Made by a program: the position numbers and the translations under genes. Below the pieces are notes generated by a model. That model saw only the letters and a list, made by a program, of their open reading frames with translations, did not search any database and was not told the origin of the DNA. From positions 31,808-95,807 of the forward strand of contig CALRYY010000002.1 of assembly GCA_943372515.1 (NCBI GenBank): a stretch of DNA of 64,000 nucleotides, written 5' to 3'. Below are positions 55,790 to 63,051 of this stretch, piece after piece (the stretch's first letter is position 1; every line of letters begins with the position of its first letter). Source of the stretch: RAM1 sp943372515 (lineage in GTDB: Bacteria > Pseudomonadota > Gammaproteobacteria > Burkholderiales > Burkholderiaceae_C).

Positions 55790-56335
55790 ATGATGAACGC
55801 CCTGGAGTCCACGTCCACCCGTCCGTACCTGATACGGGCGCTTTACGACTGGTGTACCGACAACGGCTTCACGCCGTACGTCGCGGTGCTGGTGGATGAG
55901 TCCGTCCAGGTCCCGCGCGAGTACGTCAAGAACGGTGAAATCGTGCTGAACATCAGCTTTGACGCGACCAGCTCGCTCAAACTGGGTAACGAGTTCATCG
56001 AATTCAAGGCGCGGTTCGCTGGATCAGCGCGTGAAATCATGGTGCCCGTCAGCAGGGTGATCGCAATCTATGCGCGTGAAAACGGGCAAGGCATGGCATT
56101 CCCCATCCCTGGGCCTGCCGTCCCGGCCGCAGGGCCTGAAGGCGCCAGACCTTCGCCGCTGAGCAGCGTGCCTGCCATGCCAAGTGCAGGCCTGGCAGGC
56201 CCGGAAGGCGAGCCCCGTGTGGTGCAGTTGGTCACGCCGGAGCCTGCGCCTGGTGCAGGCGACAGCTCCGACAGCCAGCCGGAGCCGCCGCGTCCACCCC
56301 AAGGCCCGCGCCCCGCGCTCAAGCGAATCAAATAA
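55790..56335 (+). CDS. sspB: SspB, ClpXP adaptor (stringent starvation protein B)
   Basis: The 181-residue adaptor delivers ssrA-tagged proteins to ClpXP. The folded domain (about residues 8-110) shows RPYLIRALYDWCTDNGFTPY, VAVLVDESVQVPREYV and the family IVLNISFDATSSLKLGNEFI. It continues through FKARFAGSAREIMVPVSRVI. A flexible Pro/Gly/Glu-rich tail ends in PALKRIK, matching the C-terminal ClpX-binding tail. Start at 55790 or the adjacent ATG 55793. Confidence 0.94.
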   Translation: MMNALESTSTRPYLIRALYDWCTDNGFTPYVAVLVDESVQVPREYVKNGEIVLNISFDATSSLKLGNEFIEFKARFAGSAREIMVPVSRVIAIYARENGQGMAFPIPGPAVPAAGPEGARPSPLSSVPAMPSAGLAGPEGEPRVVQLVTPEPAPGAGDSSDSQPEPPRPPQGPRPALKRIK

Positions 56336-56350
56336 ACACGCCACACCCGT

Positions 56351-56356
56351 TAAAAT
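56351..56356 (+). promoter_or_regulatory. Candidate -10 box of tRNA-Thr
   Basis: TAAAAT lies 9 bases before the first tRNA base and matches five of six consensus positions. No clear -35 was identified, so the gene may also be read from the sspAB transcript. Confidence 0.4.
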
Positions 56357-56364
56357 TGCGGCAC

Positions 56365-56440
56365 GCCGATTTAGCTCAGTTGGTAGAGCAACCGCCTTGT
56401 AAGCGGTAGGTCATCAGTTCGATTCCGATAATCGGCACCA
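56365..56440 (+). tRNA. tRNA-Thr (anticodon TGT)
   Basis: A 76-base cloverleaf with encoded CCA. The acceptor arms are GCCGATT and AATCGGC, with the D-loop TAGCTCAGTTGGTAGAGC. The anticodon arm is CCGCC-TTGTAAG-CGG with anticodon TGT, and the T-loop is GTTCGATTCC. A run of six T follows directly and could act as part of a terminator. Confidence 0.97.
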
Positions 56441-56458
56441 TTTTTTACCCGGGCAGCC

Positions 56459-56767
56459 TCACCTGCGGGGCATTTGTACCTTCACCCGAATTGAGTTAAC
56501 CTCCCAACCCCGGTCGCGCAAGCGGGTTACAAGTGCTGGAAGCACCTGCCTGAGCTTGGCGCCCGCGGCATTGCTGCTCACCAGCAGGCACCATTCAGTC
56601 CCGTCCACGGGACCGGCGCTGATGGCGGGACGCAGTGGGGCAGGGATCAACAGTTCCACCGCCTTGAGTCTTTCACTGGAGTCGCGCGCCAGTTCCGCAA
56701 GCCTTGCCAATGTGGGTGAGTCCAGGGCGGCCTGCTGCAGCGTGACCGGGTGAAGTCGGCGATTCAT
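56459..56767 (-). CDS. DUF721/DciA-like protein
   Basis: The 102-residue small protein reads LDSPTLARLAELARDSSERLKAVELLIP, then GTEWCLLVSSNAAGAKLRQVLPALV and WEVNSIRVKVQMPRR. The C-terminal KH-like pattern (hydrophobic strand, helix with KLRQ, strand I-R-V-K-V) matches DUF721, the family of the DnaB helicase loader DciA. ATG at 56767. It is divergent from the M23 peptidase gene, with 27 bases between starts. The functional assignment to helicase loading is by family only. Confidence 0.8.
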   Translation of the reverse strand: MNRRLHPVTLQQAALDSPTLARLAELARDSSERLKAVELLIPAPLRPAISAGPVDGTEWCLLVSSNAAGAKLRQVLPALVTRLRDRGWEVNSIRVKVQMPRR

Positions 56768-56794
56768 GGACGGGATGGCTTTGAGGGGATAACG

Positions 56795-57781
56795 GTGCAT
56801 TTCATTATCACGGATGCGTGGCTCGCGAAAAGCCGTGCCATTCACCTCAGCGGAACGCGGCTTGCCATGGCGGTCGTGACGCTTTCCATGGTGCTTATGG
56901 TCATGGCCGCCGGCCTGTACCACTGGGTGTTCCTCAAGGGCGCGCGCGAAGGGTGGCCTGTCATCGGCTCGCTGGTTCGCCTGATGGTGCGCGACGAGTT
57001 CGAGCAACGCGACCGCTTCATGCGCGAAAACCTCGACGCCATGGCCCGAAAGCTCGGTGAAATGCAGGCCAAGCTTGTGCAGCTGGAAGCACTGGGTGAG
57101 CGCGTCTCGGGTCTCGCGGGCGTCAACCCTGCCGAGATCCGCACGCAGCCTGGGCGTGGCGGTGCATTGGTGTCGGGTCGCCCCCTATCCATGGAAGAAC
57201 TGCAGGCCACACTGGCCGACCTGGACCGTCTGACCGACCAGCGCGCCGACCTCATGACCGTCATGGAGTCACGCCTGTTTGACCAGAAGATCAAGCGCAT
57301 GATGGTGCCCACCCAGCAGCCGGTCGTGTCGGCCAACCTGGGGTCGTCTTTTGGCTGGCGTATTGACCCGTTCACGGGGCGTTCGGCCCTGCATACGGGG
57401 CTTGATTTCCCCTCCGCGCCGGGCACCCCCATCCTCGCGGCTGCAGGCGGCGTGGTGGTAACGCAGGAATACCACGGCGAATACGGCAACCTGATCGAGA
57501 TCGATCACGGAAATGACCTGGTCACGCGTTACGCCCACGCCTCGCGTGTGTTCGTCAAAAAGGGTGACCTGCTCAAGCGCGGCCAGAAGGTGGCGGAGGT
57601 CGGCACCACGGGTCGCTCCACCGGCCCGCACCTGCACTTTGAAGTGCTGGTCCAGGGCGTGCCGCAGGACCCCCAGAAGTTCCTGCTGGCGGGTCAGGCC
57701 CTGCCGGCTGCACAGGTGGCCCAGGCCGGCGGCGCACCCGCCGCCGCGACACCTCCCGCGCAGGCACTCACACGCAGGTAA
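56795..57781 (+). CDS. M23 family metallopeptidase (LytM domain), membrane-anchored
   Basis: The 328-residue protein has an N-terminal membrane span at about 26-45 (AVVTLSMVLMVMAAGLYHWV), then a coiled-coil of about 80 residues and a C-terminal LytM/M23 peptidase domain. Zinc ligands are all present: HTGLD for the first His/Asp pair and HLHFE for the second. It is probably an active peptidoglycan endopeptidase or septal factor. GTG at 56795 is chosen because GAGGGG lies 7 bases upstream; an in-frame ATG at 56750 reads into the divergent gene's start. secA follows. Confidence 0.9.
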   Translation: MHFIITDAWLAKSRAIHLSGTRLAMAVVTLSMVLMVMAAGLYHWVFLKGAREGWPVIGSLVRLMVRDEFEQRDRFMRENLDAMARKLGEMQAKLVQLEALGERVSGLAGVNPAEIRTQPGRGGALVSGRPLSMEELQATLADLDRLTDQRADLMTVMESRLFDQKIKRMMVPTQQPVVSANLGSSFGWRIDPFTGRSALHTGLDFPSAPGTPILAAAGGVVVTQEYHGEYGNLIEIDHGNDLVTRYAHASRVFVKKGDLLKRGQKVAEVGTTGRSTGPHLHFEVLVQGVPQDPQKFLLAGQALPAAQVAQAGGAPAAATPPAQALTRR

Positions 57782-57821
57782 AATCTGCGGTTGCGCTTTC
57801 GCGCCCGGTGCCTATTGCATT

Positions 57822-57903
57822 GGGCTGCGGCAGCCCCCATTTCTTCCTGAATCGACAAAAGGATCGCGCTGCCCTGCTGGCCCCGGTGGGCTGGCAGGGC
57901 GGT
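57822..57903 (+). promoter_or_regulatory. Structured secA leader with hairpin over the ribosome binding site
   Basis: Two stems lie in the 131-base secA leader. The first is GGGCTG/CAGCCC at 57822-57836 with a 3-base loop. The second is GCCCTGC (57871-57877) paired with GCAGGGC (57894-57900), continued by two G-U pairs and GCCC/GGGC around a CGGT loop, and extendable outward to 57903. Its 3' arm contains AGGGCGG, the only good secA Shine-Dalgarno sequence, 10 bases before the ATG. Confidence 0.55.
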
Positions 57904-57912
57904 AACGCTTTC

Positions 57913-60666
57913 ATGGCCACCAACTTCCTGACCCAAATTTTCGGCAGCCGCAACGACCGCCTCCTTCGCCAGTACCGCAAAACGGTGGAGCGCATCACGG
58001 CGATGGAGCCCGCGTTCGAAAAGCTCAGCGACGACGAACTGCGCGGCAAGACCGAGGAATTCAAGCGCCGCGTGGCCAACGGAGAAGCACTTGACGCCGT
58101 TCTGCCTGAAGCCTTTGCCGTGGTGCGTGAGGGTTCCAAGCGTGTCATGAAGATGCGGCACTTTGACGTGCAGCTGCTGGGTGGCATGTCGCTGCACAAC
58201 GGCAAGATTTCTGAAATGCGTACCGGTGAGGGCAAGACGCTGACCGCCACGCTGCCGGTGTACCTGAACGCGCTGACGGGCAAGGGCGTGCACGTGGTCA
58301 CGGTGAACGATTACCTGGCCAATCGCGACGCCCAGTGGATGGGCCGGCTGTACAACTTCCTGGGGCTGACGGTGGGTGTGAACCTGCCCAACATGCAGCG
58401 CGAGGAAAAGCAGGCCGCTTACCGTGCCGACATCACCTACGGCACCAACAACGAATTCGGCTTTGACTACCTTCGCGACAACATGGTGTATGAGGTGGCT
58501 GACCGCGTGCAGCGCGGCCTGAACTACGCCATCGTTGACGAGGTTGACTCCATCCTGATCGACGAAGCCCGCACACCGCTGATCATCAGCGGTCAGGCCG
58601 AAGACCACACCGAGATGTACATCGCGATGAACCGCGTGGTGCCCTTGTTGACCCGCCAGGAAGGCGAGGCCGATCCGCGCACCGGCGAAGGAGTCACCAA
58701 ACCTGGCGACTTCACCATCGACGAAAAATCACACCAGGTGTTCCTGACCGAGCAGGGGCACGAGAACGCCGAACGCATCCTGTTCAACCTGGGCTTGATT
58801 GCCGAAGGCGCATCGCTGTACGACCCGGCGAATATTTCCCTGATGCACCACCTGTACGCGGCGTTGCGTGCCAACCGTATCTATCACCGCGACCAGCACT
58901 ATGTGGTGCAAAACGGCGAAGTGGTGATCGTGGACGAATTCACCGGCCGCCTGATGTCGGGTCGTCGCTGGAGCGACGGCCTGCACCAGGCCGTGGAGGC
59001 CAAGGAAGGCGTGGCCATCCAGGCGGAGAACCAGACGCTGGCGTCCATCACCTTCCAGAACTATTTCCGCCTGTACGGCAAGCTGTCCGGCATGACCGGC
59101 ACGGCCGATACCGAAGCCTACGAATTCCAGGAAATTTATGGCCTGGAAACCGTGGTGATCCCGCCCAACCGCCCCAGCCGCCGCGATGACCAGCTGGACC
59201 GTGTGTACAAGACCACGCGTGAAAAGTACGAGGCCGCGATCAAGGACATCCGCGAGTGTTATGAGCGCGGCCAGCCCGTGCTGGTGGGCACCACGTCGAT
59301 CGAAAACTCCGAAATCATCGACCAGCTGCTGGAAAAGGAAAACCTGCCCCACCAGGTGCTCAACGCCAAGCAGCACGCACGCGAAGCCGACATCGTGGCG
59401 CAGGCGGGCCGTGCGAAGATGATCACCATCGCCACCAACATGGCGGGCCGCGGCACCGACATCGTGCTGGGCGGCAACATTGAAAAGACCGTGCAGGCCG
59501 TGGAGGCCGATGAGTCGCTGGATGCTGCAGCCAAACAGGCGCAGATCGCCATGCTGCGCGAGCAGTGGAGCGCGGAGCACGAAGCCGTGAAGGCCCTGGG
59601 TGGCCTGCGCATCATTGCGACCGAACGGCACGAGTCACGCCGCATCGACAACCAGCTGCGCGGCCGCTCGGGCCGCCAGGGTGACCCCGGCTCGTCGCGC
59701 TTTTATCTGAGCCTGGACGACCCGCTGATGCGCATCTTCGCGGGCGACCGCGTCAAGGCCATCATGGAGCGCCTGAAGATGCCTGACGGCGAGGCGATTG
59801 AGGCCGGCATTGTCACGCGCAGCATTGAAAGCGCACAACGCAAGGTCGAGGCGCGCAACTTTGACGTGCGCAAGCAATTGCTGGAGTACGACGACGTCAG
59901 CAACGACCAGCGCAAAGTCATCTACCAGCAGCGCAACGACATCCTGGACGCCAGCGATCTGTCGGCGCAGATCGCGTCGCTGCGCGAGGGCTGCTTTACC
60001 GATCTGACCCGTCAGTATGTGCCGGCCGAATCGGTGGAAGACCAGTGGGACATCGCCGCGCTGGAAAAAGCGCTGGCTGACGAGTGGCAGATCGAGCTGC
60101 CATTGGCCAAAGAAGTTGAGGCTGCCAGCGCCATCACCGACGAAGACATCGTCGAGAAGGTCATGACCGCCGCCAACGAGGCTTTTGCAGGCAAGGTGGC
60201 GCTGGTCGGTGGCGAGCAGTTCACACAGTTCGAGCGCATGGTGCTGCTGCAAAGCATTGACACGCACTGGCGTGAACACCTGAGCGCGCTGGACTACCTG
60301 CGCCAGGGCATTCACCTGCGCGGCTATGCACAAAAGCAGCCCAAGCAGGAATACAAGCGTGAGGCCTTTGAGCTGTTCGGCCAGTTGCTGGACTCGGTGA
60401 AGAACGACGTGACCAAGGTCCTGATGACCGTGCGCGTGCAGTCCAGCGAGCAGATTGGCGAGGCCGCCGAGGCCCTGGAAGCCCGCGCAGAAAGCATCAC
60501 CAACGTCACGTACACCGCGCCTACCGAAACTGGCGAAGTACAGACCATTGCACAGGCTGCATCGCCGCGCACGGCAGATGAAGGATTGCCGCGGGTCGGT
60601 CGAAACGATCCGTGCCCTTGCGGCAGCGGAAAAAAATACAAGCTCTGCCACGGCAAGCTCGCTTGA
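57913..60666 (+). CDS. secA: SecA preprotein translocase ATPase
   Basis: The 917-residue motor drives protein export through SecYEG. NBD1 has Walker A MRTGEGKTLTATL and Walker B VDEVDSILIDEARTPLI. The preprotein-crosslinking domain follows, then NBD2 with TNMAGRGTDIVLGGN and the arginine-finger region GRSGRQGDPGSSRFYLSL. The helical scaffold comes next, and the C-terminal zinc motif CPCGSGKKYKLCHG binds SecB. ATG at 57913 gives the family start MATNFLTQIFGSRNDR; a GTG at 57808 would add 35 non-homologous residues. Confidence 0.97.
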   Translation: MATNFLTQIFGSRNDRLLRQYRKTVERITAMEPAFEKLSDDELRGKTEEFKRRVANGEALDAVLPEAFAVVREGSKRVMKMRHFDVQLLGGMSLHNGKISEMRTGEGKTLTATLPVYLNALTGKGVHVVTVNDYLANRDAQWMGRLYNFLGLTVGVNLPNMQREEKQAAYRADITYGTNNEFGFDYLRDNMVYEVADRVQRGLNYAIVDEVDSILIDEARTPLIISGQAEDHTEMYIAMNRVVPLLTRQEGEADPRTGEGVTKPGDFTIDEKSHQVFLTEQGHENAERILFNLGLIAEGASLYDPANISLMHHLYAALRANRIYHRDQHYVVQNGEVVIVDEFTGRLMSGRRWSDGLHQAVEAKEGVAIQAENQTLASITFQNYFRLYGKLSGMTGTADTEAYEFQEIYGLETVVIPPNRPSRRDDQLDRVYKTTREKYEAAIKDIRECYERGQPVLVGTTSIENSEIIDQLLEKENLPHQVLNAKQHAREADIVAQAGRAKMITIATNMAGRGTDIVLGGNIEKTVQAVEADESLDAAAKQAQIAMLREQWSAEHEAVKALGGLRIIATERHESRRIDNQLRGRSGRQGDPGSSRFYLSLDDPLMRIFAGDRVKAIMERLKMPDGEAIEAGIVTRSIESAQRKVEARNFDVRKQLLEYDDVSNDQRKVIYQQRNDILDASDLSAQIASLREGCFTDLTRQYVPAESVEDQWDIAALEKALADEWQIELPLAKEVEAASAITDEDIVEKVMTAANEAFAGKVALVGGEQFTQFERMVLLQSIDTHWREHLSALDYLRQGIHLRGYAQKQPKQEYKREAFELFGQLLDSVKNDVTKVLMTVRVQSSEQIGEAAEALEARAESITNVTYTAPTETGEVQTIAQAASPRTADEGLPRVGRNDPCPCGSGKKYKLCHGKLA

Positions 60667-60699
60667 ACCGGTTTGCGAGGGTGACGGTCGGCGCAACGG

Positions 60700-60721
60700 C
60701 CCCTGTCAAACTTGACAGGGG
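60700..60721. repeat. Perfect 10-bp inverted repeat upstream of the autoinducer synthase gene
   Basis: CCCCTGTCAA (60700-60709) and TTGACAGGGG (60712-60721) are perfect complements with a 2-base centre, 63 bases before the synthase ATG and 33 bases after the secA stop. It has no T-run and an impractically small hairpin loop, so it looks more like an operator than a terminator. The right arm contains TTGACA, a perfect -35 sequence, but no suitable -10 follows. Confidence 0.6.
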
Positions 60722-60783
60722 TCCTGAAACGTAAAGGTCTGTTTCGAACTTCAATCAGTGCACCCAATCTTGACGAGGTGTAC

Positions 60784-62019
60784 ATGGAGTTACTGGACAA
60801 GTCGGCGTTGCGCGCAGCCTCCCCCCCGCTGGGAGCCCACCTGAAACGCCGGTTGGCTGAATTTGCCCCGCGTTTCAAAGAGGAGTGGGGCGGCCGCTTT
60901 GTGACACACGGGCGGCCAGCAGGGCCCAACGCCGTGCGGTTGGACGGCAACGACTACCTGGCCGTCACGGGCCACCCCGACATCGTGCAGGCGCAACTCC
61001 AGTCCTTGTGCAATGACCGCGGGTTTGCGATCCAGTCTGGCGTGTTTCAGCTGGACGATCACCCTGCAGGCCAGCTTGAAGACGCCATCGCCCACTGGAT
61101 CGGCAAGGACGACGGCTACCTTTGCCAGTCAGGCTACACCGCCAACCTGGGGCTGATCCAGGTGGTGGCCGATCCGCTGACGCCGGTTTACCTGGACATG
61201 CTGGCCCACATGTCGCTGTGGGAGGGGGCACGTGCCTCGGGCGCACCCATCCACCCGTTTCGCCACAACGACCCCACACACCTGGCCAGAATGGCGGCGC
61301 GCCACGGGCCGGGGCTGGTCGTGGTGGACTCGATCTACAGCACGACCGGCGCGCTGTGCCCGTTGGCCGACATGGTGGACGTAGCCGAGCGCCATGGCTG
61401 CATGATGCTGGTGGATGAATCGCACTCGCTGGGCACGCATGGCCCCGACGGCGCCGGCCTGTGTGCACAGCTGGGCCTGACACACCGCGTTCATTTCATC
61501 ACGGCCAGCCTGGCCAAGGCCTTTGCCGGGCGCGCAGGCTTTTTTACGGCGCCGCCTGCGCTGCGAAACTACCTCATGTGCCACAGCTTCCCCGGCATCT
61601 TCAGCTCGGCGCTGCTGCCGCACGAGATTGCAGGCCTGGCGGCCACCCTGGAAGTCATCCGGCGCCGTGATGATGCGCGGGCCCAACTGCACGCCCACAC
61701 GCGACGCCTGCGCCGCAGCCTGGTCGACATGGGCTACCCCATCCATCACGGCAGCGAGCAGATCATCGCGCTGGAGGTGGGCACGGAATTCGACACGCTG
61801 GCGCTGCGTGATCATCTGCAGGAGCGTGGCGTATTCGGTGCGGTATTTTGCGCACCGGCCACCAGCCGCAACCGCGCCATGGTGCGCCTGACGCTCAATG
61901 CGGCACTGACGGACGCCGAGATGACCCATGTGGAGGCCGTCGCGCACGATGTGCTGGCTCTGGCCAAGCCCTGGGACTGGCCGATGGCACGGCGTAGCCG
62001 CGCGGCCACGCCGACCTGA
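60784..62019 (+). CDS. cqsA: Alpha-hydroxyketone quorum-sensing autoinducer synthase (CqsA/LqsA/JqsA family)
   Basis: The 411-residue PLP alpha-oxoamine synthase-fold enzyme. The N-terminal GNDYLAVTGHPDIVQAQ and GVFQLDDHPAGQLEDAIA regions are typical of this family. D211 and H214 stand in LVDESHSLGTHGPDGAGL, and the PLP lysine is K245 in TASLAKAFAGRAGFF. The SLAKAFAGRAGFF style and the absence of other pathway genes point to CqsA/LqsA rather than BioF, HemA or Kbl. CqsA-type enzymes condense an acyl-CoA with an amino acid or SAM to make CAI-1/LAI-1-like signals. GAGG precedes ATG 60784. It is convergent with a kinase/regulator pair. Confidence 0.82.
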   Translation: MELLDKSALRAASPPLGAHLKRRLAEFAPRFKEEWGGRFVTHGRPAGPNAVRLDGNDYLAVTGHPDIVQAQLQSLCNDRGFAIQSGVFQLDDHPAGQLEDAIAHWIGKDDGYLCQSGYTANLGLIQVVADPLTPVYLDMLAHMSLWEGARASGAPIHPFRHNDPTHLARMAARHGPGLVVVDSIYSTTGALCPLADMVDVAERHGCMMLVDESHSLGTHGPDGAGLCAQLGLTHRVHFITASLAKAFAGRAGFFTAPPALRNYLMCHSFPGIFSSALLPHEIAGLAATLEVIRRRDDARAQLHAHTRRLRRSLVDMGYPIHHGSEQIIALEVGTEFDTLALRDHLQERGVFGAVFCAPATSRNRAMVRLTLNAALTDAEMTHVEAVAHDVLALAKPWDWPMARRSRAATPT

Positions 62020-62031
62020 CAGACGCCCGGT

Positions 62032-63009
62032 TCAACCCTGGACGTTGCGGTGCTCCTGGCGCGCGAGCCAGCGCCCGAAGCTGTTGGCTGTGTCGGGACA
62101 CAGCTGCGGCGGCACCATGAACAGCGCACCCAGCAGGTTTTCCTCGCGTCCGATGCCGAACGCAGGGTTCAGCTCCGGTGGCGCACCATGGGCCAGAGCC
62201 TGACGCAATTCCAGGTCCACCAGTTTGCGGCCGTGGCGGATATCCGCCGCGGCGGACGCGCCCAGGCCTTCCGCTTCGGCCAGCACTGCCAGGTCTTCCA
62301 GGCCGCTCACCGGTTCCAGTTGCAGCCATGACACCTGGCCGTCTGCATCCATGCCCAGCACGCCGAACGGGTCACCTATCACCACATGCTCCACCCAGCG
62401 CTTGTTGACGAAATCGCTCAGGTCACGCCCGATGGACGGCACGCGCAGCAGCGCGTTTTGCTGCGGCGTGAGCGTCGCGCGCCAGATCTGTGAGTGCCGC
62501 GGATTGGGCGCGGCCATCAGGTTTTCTACAGCATCGATCAGCCGGTGCGAGATGTCTGGCGTCTGTTTGGCAATGAACTGGTCGATCAGGCCGCGGTTGA
62601 AGGCGTTGACGGCTACCTGCTCATCGGCCTGGCCGGTCAGCAACACGCGTGAACCAGGCCAGTCCACCAGTTCACCCAGTACCTGCAGGCCATCCATGGC
62701 CGGCATGGAGTAGTCCACCACGCACACCCGCGTGAGCGCGTAGCGCTCGGTGTACTTGGACCAGTAGCCCAGCAACTGGGGGATCAATGGTTTGCCCTCG
62801 CGCCAGTGCTCCACCAGTTGCTGCTGGTTCCAGGCATCGGCCTCCCAGAAGGGCGGCTCCTGCTGCAGGTAGTTGATGCAGTCGTGGGGGCGCAAGAACA
62901 GCTTCAGGTGCCAGTGGCGCGGCAGCACCAGCGCCAGCATTTCAAGATAGTCAGGGTCATCATCCAGGAAGACCACGGTGCCAGGTCGTTGGAACAGGGC
63001 GAAGCTCAT
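62032..63009 (-). CDS. LqsR-like response regulator with extended receiver domain
   Basis: The 325-residue protein has a receiver domain with acidic residues D16-D18 (FLDDDPDY), phospho-acceptor D99 in VCVVDYSMPAMDG, T125 in LLTGQ and K148 in FIAKQTP. In ordinary receivers the acceptor is near residue 55. Here about 45 extra residues (roughly 50-92, Trp/Gln-rich) precede it. The C-terminal half (about 165-325) shows no helix-turn-helix, GGDEF or ATPase motif. This matches the build of LqsR/JqsR from alpha-hydroxyketone circuits. It lies 42 bases after the kinase gene, same strand. Confidence 0.75.
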   Translation of the reverse strand: MSFALFQRPGTVVFLDDDPDYLEMLALVLPRHWHLKLFLRPHDCINYLQQEPPFWEADAWNQQQLVEHWREGKPLIPQLLGYWSKYTERYALTRVCVVDYSMPAMDGLQVLGELVDWPGSRVLLTGQADEQVAVNAFNRGLIDQFIAKQTPDISHRLIDAVENLMAAPNPRHSQIWRATLTPQQNALLRVPSIGRDLSDFVNKRWVEHVVIGDPFGVLGMDADGQVSWLQLEPVSGLEDLAVLAEAEGLGASAAADIRHGRKLVDLELRQALAHGAPPELNPAFGIGREENLLGALFMVPPQLCPDTANSFGRWLARQEHRNVQG

Positions 63010-63051
63010 GGGCGGGGTCCCGGAGTGAAGTGGGGTGGTTGTGTCATTGTG

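Noticed and set aside
57808..57912. 35-codon in-frame N-terminal extension of secA starting at GTG
   Set aside because: The added residues have no SecA similarity and cover the leader hairpins. The family start MATNFLTQIFG is at 57913. A regulatory leader role is kept as a possibility in the findings.
60700..60721. Palindrome as the intrinsic terminator of secA
   Set aside because: There is no T-run on either strand and only two unpaired central bases. Not excluded, but an operator is a better fit.
60712..60740. TTGACA as the -35 of an ordinary sigma-70 promoter for the synthase gene
   Set aside because: No acceptable -10 lies 15-19 bases downstream; the candidate hexamers are AGGTCT or similar.
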